From positions 21,004,628-21,028,127 of the forward strand of contig CM022672.1 in NCBI GenBank assembly GCA_012295275.1: a stretch of 23,500 nt of DNA, given 5' to 3'. Below, piece by piece: positions 1 through 12,729 of the stretch. Numbering within the stretch: the stretch's first letter is position 1; each line of letters opens with the position of its first letter. Position numbers and translations under genes: made by a program. This stretch comes from Chrysomallon squamiferum. Lineage: Eukaryota > Mollusca > Gastropoda > Neomphalida > Peltospiridae. The notes under the pieces were generated by a model. It searched no databases. It worked only from the letters and a program-made list of their open reading frames with translations, and was not told where the DNA came from.

Positions 1-92
1 AAAATTCCTTTAGTATCCACCAAGATATCCTTTATGTTTTTTCATTCCTCGTGATGTAAAATAAAAATACAAGTATGAACAGTAATCTTATA

Positions 93-98
93 TTTAAT
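93..98 (-). terminator. Possible poly(A) signal (ATTAAA) of the esterase gene
   Basis: ATTAAA reads on the minus strand about 55 bases past the esterase stop codon. It is the common variant of AATAAA, but in AT-rich DNA such hexamers occur by chance. No canonical AATAAA was seen between the stop codon and the window edge. Confidence 0.35.
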
Positions 99-152
99 AT
101 GGAAACAATAAAATAATACACAAACGTTTATCTGAAATATTTTGGATACCTC

Positions 153-448
153 TTAAACACCATATAGCATAATAATAATAGTACAGTAAAATAATGTAAA
201 TATAAAAATGAAAGCGAAATGGATAACAAACGCGGGTCCGGTATTAGCTGGACATGTTTGATGGTTGAACCGGTTCCGTGCAGAAATGACCAGATGTGGA
301 ACAAGATCACCCCAGAGTGACGTCACACGAGGGTACATATGACGTTGTACGGACATATTGGAATTCAGAGCTAAGTAGGATTCAGAGACATTGTTGAATT
401 CCGGCCAGTCTTCTCCAAGCTTGGATGATATATTTCTGTTAGGATTTC

Positions 449-500
<52 letters not shown>

Positions 501-3025
501 GAAAAAAAACAACAACAATAACAAAAAAACAACAAAACATTTCGTTCATAAAGATGCAAACATAAAATACAGGTTTATCAGCCATTTTGGTTATCTACAT
601 AGAAATTCTTGGGTACGAACGTTTTTATATAAACTTGACAACGGGGAAGTCACGTTAAATTCATTTCTTTAGTATTTCGCCATTTTCTATAAACTTTCAT
701 GACATGAAGTACAAAATGTTCAAAAAAGATTTTATTTTTACGTTTTGTTTTAAAATTAAAAATTAAAAATTAAAAAAAAAAATCTACTTTTTAGTTTCTT
801 GAAATATATTTACAAAACATAATTTGTTGAATTAATAATATATAAAATGTATGTAATATAAAATACGTAAAATAAATATGTAATGAAGTTTTCGATAAAG
901 ATATTTAATAATAATAAATAAATAAGACAAAGAGCTGCCAACGTACCCGTATTTTGCAAAATCAGTCAAAAATGTAATAAGTATGTCAGATATCTCCTTT
1001 TCTGAAGGTGGAACAGTGGCATTAGCCGACCCAACAAAAACTTTCATCTGAAATTTCGCAAAACCGAACGTATATACGAGATCCATGCCGTGAATCATCC
1101 CTGAAAAAATAACAAGTTCACTGACTTAATCAATAACATTCAACATAAAAGGCTAGTTAATTTACATTATGGATATAAATCTTGATTTATTTTTTTTCAA
1201 AACATTTCCGATATTGATAAATATTAAGAAGTTATCTCTTTTTTTTTCTGAATATTTTCTTTCCATGCAGTTCTTTTTCTTCCTATAATAATAATAATTA
1301 TTATCATTAATATCATGATTATCATCAAGATCATCATTAATTTACCTTTGAAAGGATATTTAACCAGTTTTTGATCATGGTTGAATAAGTAGAGATATGT
1401 CTTGCCATTTCCTAGAACTGCAGAATGTGACATTGCAATATCTATAGTCGCCGTCACAAACATATCTGTGATGAATTTAACTGCTGGATCTCTGCTGATA
1501 GTCACTGCATTGAGCTTGTAAGGGTAAACGTATTCAAATGTGACTGTGTCCAACATTTCTTCACTCTGAATTCCATAGCGATTTTTCAAATGTGGTGTTA
1601 TAAGAACTGATTGAAATTTTCTTAATGTTTTGAATGATTTGGCGTCTGAAGTTTTGAAAATACTGTCAAATTTTTGTAATAAAAAATAGAAAGCACCGCC
1701 CTCAATGTTATTTACCGATACCATTATATCAGCATCTGGGAAACTGGTTTCCTGTAAATACGTGCGGTCACCAAGCAAGTGGAAGAGTGGTCGTGGAAGA
1801 AAATCTCCATCAACGGTGGGTGAGAAAAAGAAATCAAAAGCTCCAGATTTCATACCATCGCCAAGAAACAACGAAGCATTGTATACTGTTCTCGCGTCTT
1901 TGGTTTTCAAACACTTCAAAATGTTGGTGTGAAGTGTTTTGTTAGAAAAAATCGAAGATTTGGATGGAAAGCAGTCAACCATTTTGGCAAGAGCGTACGT
2001 AACAGGTCTTTGGTTTTCTTTTGTGCAGTAATATCCACTCTGAGATACCGCTCTTTTAAACAGTCCTTTGCTTTTCAACGAAACAAGATGCAAATTAACG
2101 CTGCACGCCCCAGCAGATTCTCCAAATATGGTCACACTATTTGGATTTCCACCAAAATAGAAAATGTTTTCTTTGACCCATTGCAGAGCCACGTGCTGGT
2201 CCCATAGACCGTAATTTCCTGGAATTACGTCATCTGACGTGCTGAGAAAACCAAAGGGACCGAGCCGATACTGAATTGCCACAAATATAATGTCGCCGTT
2301 GATGGCAAGGCTGGAGCCGTCGAACTGTTTTGCTTTTCCAGTATTGAAGCCTCCTCCGTGAATCCAAACCATGACAGATTTGGGATTGTGAGAAGAGTGA
2401 ACTTCAGGAGTATAGATATCCAGAAACAGACAGTCTTCAGCCCCTTCCACGCGTCCATTTTCAAATATCATCACCTAGTTAAACAGGAGAAAATGTTAAA
2501 AATTGTATGTTAAAAATTACAGCGTTTGACAGTATATTGCATTTTGTATCAATAACAAACGTCTAGAACAGATTCAGGTAAAATAACGATATTTTCCAAT
2601 TTATAACACTCATTTAAGCAGGTAAAACAATAAAAATAATAAATTCAGTAAAAAAAAAAAAAAAACATAAATGTATCTTTTTATTTTCTTTATTTCAACA
2701 CATAGTTGAATATATTCTCATAATAGGCCTATTGTCATACATAACAACAATTATGTTTGAACTTTTACTTATGTACCTAGAAATAAAACCGGTAGAACTG
2801 CATTTCAGCACGGTTATCATACATGATATCCACTGTTTACCTTGAACAATAAATGTATTCGTTACCAAAGAAAAATGATCGTACAAACAAGATGTTTACA
2901 AAAGGTAAAGTAAGACTGGTGACATATTTTCATGTAGATTAATCTCGTAGATTCAATTTCTAGGCAAGCTTATATTTATATACTGAGTTTATCGTGTTTA
3001 TTTGTATGTTAAATATGAAATAAAC

Positions 3026-3062
<37 letters not shown>

Positions 3063-3262
3063 AATAATAATAATAATAATAAATAAATAAATACATTAAT
3101 AAAAATAATAATAACAATTGTAATAGCAGAAGTAATTCAAACATATATAGTAACTGTTTATATAGAAAGCACAAGTATAAGGACATAATTAAAGGTAACT
3201 GAGTACCAATCTAAGAAAAAAATAGTATTTTTTTATTATTATTATTATTTTTAATTTTTATT

Positions 3263-3295
<33 letters not shown>

Positions 3296-3756
3296 TTTTT
3301 TTTCCAGTGCTTTAAATTTAAGTATATGTCGTTCCGGTGATGATCTTGGTTGAATAATCTAATTTTATCGTACACTTTAAGCTTAAAAATTGTTATTTAA
3401 TTTAAGCAACTGCTCCTTCATACAAACAAACATACAAATAAGCACAAAACCAACAACGATATAGAATAATATTATTAGCACCAAAACTGCAATTAAAACA
3501 ACGTCCTCACCTGAATACATCCATTTCTGGAGTAAGTCGCGTTGTACGAACCAGCCAACTTTGGTTCTTTAACTGGTTTGCTGAATCTATCGGATCTCGC
3601 AAAACGTATCCCTAAAAATGCATGATACGTCTTCCCTTCTGCTGATAAAGCAGTTTTTCCCAAATATGTTCCTTTTTCGGTGAATACGCTGGTTTCCCCT
3701 GCCTCGCAGACATTGAATAAAGACACACCTAAAATAAACAGACGTAAGAAAATCAT
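153..3756 (-). CDS. Secreted carboxylesterase/cholinesterase-like protein, 4 exons, 607 aa
   Basis: Type-B carboxylesterase (alpha/beta hydrolase, cholinesterase family), expected to hydrolyse esters outside the cell. Exons on the minus strand: 3756-3511, 2474-1346, 1100-947 and 447-153; intron phases 0, 1 and 2 all join in frame and every intron is GT-AG. Visible: signal peptide (residues 1-19, ending CEA), AFLGIRFA (46-53), oxyanion motif HGGGF (121-125), nucleophile GESAG with Ser202, acid Glu340 in NNIEGGAF, and His462 in GMIHG. The C-terminal FAKYGNPN and DWPEF motifs are typical of the family. Cys80-Cys97 and Cys250-Cys270 fit the first two family disulfides; the third pair is not apparent. 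The tail after CPANTGP is about 30 hydrophobic residues ending at the stop, which suggests a GPI signal or a membrane anchor. The Cys80-Cys97 loop contains no tryptophan, so the choline-binding Trp of true acetylcholinesterases is missing and a general carboxylesterase is more likely. An upstream in-frame ATG at 3819 was not used because the ATG at 3756 starts directly at the signal peptide. Family assignment is very secure; substrate is unknown. Confidence 0.93.
448..946 (-). other. Esterase intron 3
   Basis: A 499-base intron with donor GTACGT (946-941) and acceptor TATAG. Apart from the TAA microsatellite at its 3' end, it holds only AT-rich sequence with short A runs (about 765-785). Confidence 0.85.
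450..498. repeat. (TAA)n microsatellite abutting an esterase splice acceptor
   Basis: About 16 TAA units. On the coding (minus) strand this reads (ATT)n and runs straight into the TATAG acceptor of the last esterase exon, so the repeat takes the place of a normal pyrimidine tract. Confidence 0.95.
3027..3092. repeat. Composite (CAA)n(TAA)n(AAAT)n microsatellite
   Basis: Roughly 11 CAA units pass directly into TAA and then AAAT units, inside esterase intron 1. Neighbouring tandem motifs differing by one base suggest replication slippage plus point mutation. Confidence 0.95.
3231..3303. repeat. T-rich tract with ATT units and a T homopolymer
   Basis: Short ATT and TTTA repeats followed by an uninterrupted run of about 25 T, inside esterase intron 1. 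It may be the reverse-strand A-tail of an old retroposed copy, but no body is recognisable beside it. Confidence 0.8.
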
Positions 3757-4190
3757 TGCTGGCGAGGAGCAGATAATCACTTGACAGCAAAAGTCAGTGA
3801 GTGAGATATGTAAATGCAAATTATGTGAAGTTTGATCAAGGTTAGTCTAGATTTTTTATGACGAGCGCGGTTTTTTTTTTTTTTTTTTAGCACTGCCGTC
3901 TGGAGAATAATTTTGATTGAAAAACCAAGTCAGTGGAAATTAGTTCATAAGCTGAAATCGAGCCAGTGTTTATTCGGACCAGTGATTTGTACCCAAACAT
4001 CTTATTTGAAAGCAGTGGAATGTGGACCTGTAGCGGGGAAAATAATAATAATACAGCTGATGGTCAAAAAATCAAAATTAAATAAATAAATAAAACATCA
4101 AATAATCTTAAAGTTAAAAATAAATAAATAAAATTAAACGTATTTACTGAGGAATCACTGAATAATTAATTCAAATCAAATTCATTATAG
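3757..4190. other. Esterase 5' flank, no gene seen
   Basis: This stretch should hold the esterase promoter, but no clear TATA box is visible. It contains a T run near 3871-3889 and, at about 3889-4040, a segment of more balanced composition that could be part of an interspersed repeat. No coding potential was found. Confidence 0.4.
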
Positions 4191-4193
4191 TTA

Positions 4194-5017
4194 GTTACCG
4201 TATATACTTGTGTATAAGTCGAATTTTTGGGAGACTATATTAAGGTAATATTTTGGGGGTCGACTTATACATAGGTAATGCTTTTGTAGCTGTTGCTGAA
4301 GAGTCGCCATTTTGACTATTTTTTGCTACGGGATGCATCTAAAATAATCGCGGTCTTTCAGCTTTTCAAAAATAAAATTTTATCATATAAAAAATTTGGA
4401 AAAATTAAATAACAAAACCAAATATGAATGTAAAACATGATATTCTTCCGTTTAATGACATAAAAATTCATTTTAGAGAAAACCGTCAGTACGGCGTTAT
4501 GCCTTACGGCGTCTTGCAATGATCTAGGAATGCAGGCTTTCTGCCAAATTGCACTAAATATCGGAATTTGAAAACAAAACTCTTTTAATTGTAAAGAATT
4601 TGGTGAAATAATATTGCAATCGTCATTAATATCCACTACCGACAAATCGAAAACAATATAAATTTATATAAACGTTCTGCAACAAAAATAGTTCAATTCT
4701 CGCCATATTTGTTATTTAGTTTAATGCGCGAAGCCTCGGCCAATTAGCGCGCTAGGAATAGGATCGGGGGCGTGTCTTAGCAAGTTTCGATAGAAAAAAA
4801 AATATTGCTGAGGTTCCGAAATTATCTTACTTTGAATTGCACGTGCAAGTTATGTTACAGTAGGCGTACAATGTAGGCCTTCATGGCACAGTCACACTGG
4901 TCTAAAAATAGTGACGGTGCCTGGAATCTACAGTCGACTTTACACAAGTAATATAAAATGACGCAATTTGTTGTTTAAAAACACATCGTAATAAGGTCAA
5001 TTTATATATACGGTAAC
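4194..5017. mobile_element. Non-autonomous DNA transposon-like element with 13-bp TIRs
   Basis: GTTACCGTATATA at 4194-4206 is the exact reverse complement of 5005-5017. The element is flanked on both sides by TTA (4191-4193 and 5018-5020), a 3-bp target-site duplication. A TWA duplication is typical of the PIF/Harbinger superfamily, which is a hint rather than proof. A second short inverted pair near the left end (TGTATAAGTCGA at 4211-4222 against 4261-4272) could form a hairpin. The 824-bp interior is less AT-biased than its surroundings, especially around 4480-4530 and 4725-4780. The longest internal ORF (4358-4645, minus) resembles no transposase I know, so the copy is probably non-autonomous or decayed. 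Confidence 0.7.
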
Positions 5018-5020
5018 TTA

Positions 5021-5881
5021 AAATACCGGTAACGAATAGCATGTCAAGGGAGATAAATCTTGATCTTGTTTTACAACAACATAATGAAAATAATCTATGG
5101 ATTATGTTCGCTGAGACAAGATCTAATATTCTGAACTTACTATGTTAATTATTCGAAATTTTTTCCATTTAAACTGTTTTGAATTCATTTACCCCAAACT
5201 GAATCTGAAAATATATCTTTTTTATGATTAGTATTTTTTTGTAAATAATAAAAGAATATATATATATATATATACATTTTAATTTTTATTTAATTTAATT
5301 CTGTCCATATAACTTGAAAACATGAAATTTGTAAAATACTTTATTGATCAAGTCTTTCTTGATCTTCAGATAATAATTATGTTATTACTGTTTCAATATA
5401 TTATTTAGGTTTATTATTTAAAACAGATGTAAACAGACAATTTATTAATGTAACTTCTCTTGACATACAGGCATAACTATGTCAGTTATCCATGAATCAT
5501 GGCAGACATCCTTTTTCTTTAAGAAAGAAAAACATATATAAAACGTTGTGAATTACAAAAAAAAGTGTAATCATATGTGTAAATATATGTATGTACGTAT
5601 GTATGTATGTGTATACCTTTGTCTGTCTGTATATGTATATATTGTCTCTCTGTGTGTATCTATGAGTCTGTATGTATGAATGTAGATAATTAGATATGAA
5701 TTTGAATTTTTCAAACAAAATATAAAACAAACAAACAAACAAATAAAAACAAATGGAGGTATGCTTCGATATCCATTTCAATTTTGGATTAGTAATCAGT
5801 AAATGTTATTTATCAGATGTTTGTTTTTGACGTGTGTTTATTATGGTTACGATAATACATCAGTTGGAAGCACAATTACAG
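5021..5881. other. Intergenic AT-rich stretch, no gene seen
   Basis: It contains a short (TA)n near 5257-5273, a TATG/TGTA-type imperfect microsatellite (about 5575-5670) and AAAC/CAAA units near 5720-5745. No splice-compatible coding segment was recognised. Confidence 0.5.
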
Positions 5882-5929
5882 ATTAATATTAAACATTAAT
5901 ATATATATATATTAATGTTTAATATTAAT
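5882..5929. repeat. Perfect 48-bp palindrome
   Basis: Bases 5882-5905 are the exact reverse complement of 5906-5929, with a (AT)5 core. It lies 5 bp from a second, longer palindrome that has the same kind of AT core. Confidence 0.95.
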
Positions 5930-5934
5930 TTGTA

Positions 5935-6016
5935 AAATATTATACATGAAACTACGTTTATTGTAAGGATATATATATATATCCTTACAATAAACGTAGT
6001 TTCATGTATAATATTT
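5935..6016. repeat. Perfect 82-bp palindrome
   Basis: Bases 5935-5975 are the exact reverse complement of 5976-6016: 41-bp arms with no mismatch and an (AT)5 core at 5971-5980. I checked the arms base by base; pairing stops at 5934/6017. The arms include non-repetitive sequence (for example ACTACGTTTA at 5951-5960), so this is more than a simple AT run. It could be a snap-back insertion, a minimal foldback element or an assembly artefact. Confidence 0.95.
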
Positions 6017-7026
6017 CTGAAAAAAAAAAATTGCTTTTCTTTTTAATACCCTTCAATAACAGCTATATCAAGTATTATACCTGTAGTATTTTCTTTTGTC
6101 TCCATTTATCGTATTTTGGCACAAGCACATAACCACTTAACATATGCTATATTTATATTAACTCCTACTTCTTCACCAGTGAATGAAATCTGTCGGGATA
6201 ATTTTGGTATCTTTCACCAATTCATAATTTGTAAATAATTAAATAAATATATCAAGATATTAAATAGTATTTATTAACTAATTTTAATTTTGTTTTTTCA
6301 AAGCAGTAATTTTACACTCTACTAATAAGAGTTACATGACCGACGAAGCTTTTCCTGTCGAGAGATCATGTTTGCTAGAGAAAACGATCCATTTCCTTCA
6401 TATGTGCCAAGTCTGTCAATTGCTGTGTTCTGATTAACAGTAAAGGGGGCGTATATCCTACTGACTTTATTGCAAACGCTGAGGAATGTAATATACTTTG
6501 TTTATATTTCACTTGGATCACTGATGTTACGGTAAACGAAAAGATTAATTGTTTATCTCTTCGTCCGTCTCACTCTAGCTCTCTCTGACATTTTTTTTTA
6601 ATTTATGTTATTCAGACATATATATATATATATCCAAAAAATTAAAATTAAAAACAGAATATCCTGTTTATTATATATCCAATATCCTGTTATAATTTCA
6701 AACAACAACAGTTTTACATATTGTGTCTGGCGTGTTAATGCTTATACACCTCTAAATATCTGCTGCCCATCACTAAAGCTGAGTAGTATAATTAAACCCG
6801 CTAACATTTGCGTCACAGAATAAACGACTCGCGCCACAGCTAAGAATCGAATCATTCTGACCGCTGGCGTCGTTTTTATTAACACCAGTACCAGCCACGG
6901 ACCTCATTACTGAAAACATTCAGTCGCATTTCTACTGCCATTCATTGTGACAGTGTGTTTTCTGCTCGCTCCTGTTAGTGGTGAGCAAAAATAGTTCACT
7001 GTTCAATACTTCTTTCTTTTCTATAT

Positions 7027-7061
<35 letters not shown>

Positions 7062-7348
7062 TTTTTTTTTTTTTTTTTAATCTCTTTTCGTTTTATTATT
7101 AAAAAAAAAAAAAAAAAAATATATTTTTTTTTTTTAAAACTAGCTACTTCATATTTCCTAAATGTCATCTTGAAGAGAAACAAATTACAGTTTTCATATT
7201 TCCACAATTTCAGTTTTTAAAATACATATTTGTACATGGTTTTATACAACTTGGTGCTGGTGTCTCTGTTTCGTGTGGACGTTTTTAAAGATCTGGTGAT
7301 GACTTACTTGGATGTTAGAAACTGACTGATTCCGATCACTGCTGGCAG
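6017..7348. other. Upstream region of the 89-aa gene, possible promoter and 5' UTR
   Basis: No coding exon was recognised. A patch at about 6820-6985 has more G+C than its surroundings and ends in a donor-like GTGGTGAGC. A possible acceptor (GGCAG, ending 7348) lies 8 bases before the ATG of the next gene. A non-coding first exon near 6830-6980 is therefore conceivable but only inferred. A T homopolymer and an A homopolymer lie between them. Confidence 0.3.
7028..7136. repeat. Long T homopolymer facing an A homopolymer
   Basis: About 32 T, then G, then about 17 more T (to 7078), a 24-base spacer, about 18 A, then a short T run. The T and A arms could pair as a stem. Homopolymers of this length are prone to sequencing error, so exact lengths are doubtful. 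Confidence 0.85.
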
Positions 7349-7356
7349 CTTTCACA

Positions 7357-9475
<2,119 letters not shown>

Positions 9476-9523
9476 ATTTTCTGACATTAGTATTAGCAAC
9501 CAAGACATATTAAAATGAAACAA

Positions 9524-9529
9524 AATAAA
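9524..9529 (+). terminator. Poly(A) signal AATAAA of the 89-aa gene
   Basis: Canonical hexamer 49 bases after the TGA at 9473-9475, which fits a short 3' UTR. Confidence 0.6.
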
Positions 9530-10099
9530 ATATTTTATTATCTCACGATGGCATTTCTGCTGCAAGAATGGCTTTATATTATATAAGAGTTGGTTTTAAA
9601 CAACGCACTATTTTTTCCGATTTTTAGTTATCATCTGTTTTAACATTTGTAATATAAAGAAACTATTAAAATCATTGTGGCTGTTGTATTACTTCTGTTT
9701 TTTTTTAAATTATTTCTTTAAATTATTGATAGATATATGACAGAAAGACTGACACACTAACAGATAGTGAAACGTCCTGTGAGGCCTAAGGACGTCTATG
9801 ACTGCATTCTTCGTAGCTATACTCTGTTCTTTTCTTTTTTTTAAATTGATAATCTTTAGTGTGTCTGCATTAAGTGAAGTTGACAGTTATAAACAATTAT
9901 AATCATTACCGCACCTTATTAATATGATCACATATTTCATAACTGCTTTCAGTCTCTGAGTTCATTATCTTTTATGTTATAGATAATGCCATTGATAAAT
10001 GTACTTCGTACTGACCAGAGATGATATATATACAACGAAAATATTCGTTTATTTATTGTCAGACAGATAACGGAGACGCTCTGCAACGAATATTTCAAA
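9530..10099. other. Spacer between the 89-aa gene and the Shisa-like gene
   Basis: About 570 bases with no coding potential. A TATATATA at about 10024-10032, roughly 70 bases before the downstream ATG, could act as a TATA element, but AT-rich octamers are frequent here. Confidence 0.35.
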
Positions 10100-10502
10100 A
10101 TGGAAAAGTCATTGTTTTTCTTTTTGTTTCTGTCATTCTGTATACCTGGTAAGTACATCACACACACTCATGCACATAACCCACACACATACATAAATAC
10201 ACACAAACACGCGCGCACGCACACACACACACACACAAACACACACAATTACATACACATACAAACACATACACATAAACACGCATAAATATACAAATAC
10301 ATATATATATATATATCCTAGGCATTCGCTTATATATAAATAGATACACTCACACTATCTGAGTTTAAACTTGCTATGCAACTGTTGTGTGATCATGTTA
10401 GAATTACGTAATCTGTGTTATTATTATCGTTGTTGTTGTAAGTATCTTCATAATCATTATAATTATCATCATCATCATTATCATCATTATTACTACTACT
10501 AC

Positions 10503-10563
<61 letters not shown>

Positions 10564-12602
10564 GCTGTTGTTGTTGTTACATAATTTTATAATGATATGC
10601 AAGAGAAACCACTATTAATTTTCTCACGATCACTTTCATACATTAGCATCAAGTGATGTCAAATACTGACAAGGAAAGAAAAATATTTTACATTTTTGTT
10701 AGATACGTAGTTTCTAGAAACCAAGATGGCAGCAAAATCTAATATATATATATGTGTATAATATTTATTGAAGTGCATGGCTACATCTGCGATGACTTGT
10801 TCACTGGCGACTGCGACAACTGCTGTGATATCCACACGTGCTGTGACGGGTAAATCCTTACTGAAAATCGTCAGACCATAACGCATGTTTTTATTATAAA
10901 CAAATATACACACTTACGCATGCATAGAAACATATACAAATATACATTCATAGATAGATAGATAGATATATACATATGCTAAAGTCAGTCTGTTAAACTA
11001 GTCATTATGAGTAATTATACAAAATATCTATACAGATAAGACAAGAATACATTTATTTAAGTAATTCACAGGACATCATCATTTTGTTGTTTTGTTTGAT
11101 TTTTTACAACGTCTAGAACAGTTCATTTTTTTAAAAATGTACAGCTATTGAATAGAACAGGCACTTTTTTTTAAGAATCGAAAATTTCCGTTTAGATTTT
11201 TTATTTTGTACACTAATTGTGTACATACTATAATGATCTAAACCTGCGCTTCATTTTATAGACAATTTTAATTATTAAACCCTAACTGCTTTTAGAACTT
11301 ACCCATCAGAACAAAGGAAACTTAAATGTTCAGATATATTATACGTTAATACAATACACACATAGAACAAATGGTAGGTAAGATAGAGTGAGTTTGGCTT
11401 GAATGTCCAAAACATCTTAATGCATTACTTAGCTGTTACATGCAGTGAAGGAAATAGATTTTATGAATTATGGACAGATGGCCTCTATACGCTAAGGTCT
11501 GTAGGGCTGAAGGGATGAACGCCATAAAAGAAAATTGTAATGTAAAAATGCAATTTGTTATTGTGGGGAGATAATAGAAAAAAATATTTAATTATATATT
11601 ACCTAACCTAATTCCGGCCTAAAGAAACAATTTCTAATTCAAGAAGAGTGAGTCTAATTTACAGAGGATAAATGCAGTGTACCAGTACCGTACAAGTTTC
11701 AGTACCGATTTACCGAGACCAGTCTAACCACCTAACAAGACTCCCAGCGCGCACGTTTCGTGTATATTCAGTAGAGAAATACTGATTGTTTTTTTTTTTT
11801 TTTTTTTTATCTTTGCTACGTAACTTAATAAATGTATAATTTATGAAAGCTAATTGAAATAAGCAGATATAATTATAGAAACTGAACAGCTTAATTTTAA
11901 TTGTTAAAAAATTAACAAAAAAAAGAACTGATCATAAATTGGAAAGAATGCCGTCCCCCATGCATACTTCCCATTTTTGTCATATTTATATTGATCACTG
12001 AGCATAATATCCAGAAAGTACATTTCATTGTTCTTACATGTAATCTCTGCATGTAATTAAACCTTGATCTTTAAAACACATGCAGGCTTCAGATACACTT
12101 TATAGTTTTTTAGGACAATCTATGTCATAGAAAGCAATCCATTTAATGAAATGACTGAATTTTTTAGGCTTTCACGAAAGGACTGATTTCACAGATTGGC
12201 TATATGCAGATGTACATACACAGATTGGCTATAAGTACATATACATACACATACATATATTTCGAAATAATATTTTGATTATCTGTCTTTTAATTGTGTT
12301 TTTTTGTGTGTTTTTTTTCAGCCTGTCAGTCGTACAGTACGTTGTCATTGGAGTCTGTGCTTTAATTTTCGGTCTTATCGTTGCCGTCGTCATAATTTGT
12401 TGTTATAAAAGGGCTACATCAGTCATCGCAAGAAGACAAGGATACGTCAGACAACCCGACGGTAAGACTTAGTTCTGTTAGTTACTAATAGTTTTTAACA
12501 GAGATTTTAAAAATAGATTTACATACATAAGTAGGTACACACACATACATACATACATACATACATACATACATTACATACATACATATATACATACATA
12601 CA

Positions 12603-12655
<53 letters not shown>

Positions 12656-12690
12656 TCAAACATACATACACTACATACATATATATTTAA

Positions 12691-12729
<39 letters not shown>

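Larger units (their letters stand above)
2475..3510 (-). other. Esterase intron 1
   Basis: A 1036-base phase-0 intron with donor GTGAGG and acceptor AACTAG. It contains a composite (CAA)n(TAA)n(AAAT)n tract and a long T-rich stretch. No further coding segment of the esterase family is needed: the joined sequence runs from CIQ into the EDC motif, as expected for the family. Confidence 0.85.
10149..10773 (+). other. Shisa-like gene intron 1
   Basis: A phase-1 intron, donor GTAAGT, acceptor ATTGAAG with few pyrimidines upstream. It contains a CA-rich tract and a composite ATC/ACT/ATT/GTT microsatellite. Confidence 0.7.

Noticed and set aside
1705-2207. Plus-strand ORFs at 1705-1932 and 1929-2207
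   Set aside because: They lie antisense to the large esterase exon, whose minus-strand frame carries all catalytic motifs.
3754-3819. Upstream in-frame ATG for the esterase (3819)
   Set aside because: It adds 21 residues ahead of a signal peptide that begins cleanly at the ATG at 3756.
4358-4645. 95-codon minus-strand ORF inside the TIR element, considered as a transposase remnant
   Set aside because: No catalytic DDE pattern or DNA-binding motif could be seen.
6932-7220. Poly-Lys and poly-Phe ORFs
   Set aside because: Translations of the A and T homopolymers.
10371-10602. Poly-Tyr, poly-His and poly-Asn ORFs on both strands
   Set aside because: Pure products of the ATC/ACT/ATT/GTT microsatellite.
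11440-11520. Short plus-strand frame with ELWTDGL-like peptide in Shisa-like intron 2, considered as an extra exon
   Set aside because: An acceptor-like TGCAG precedes it but the frame stops soon with no donor, and the flanking exons already join in phase without it.
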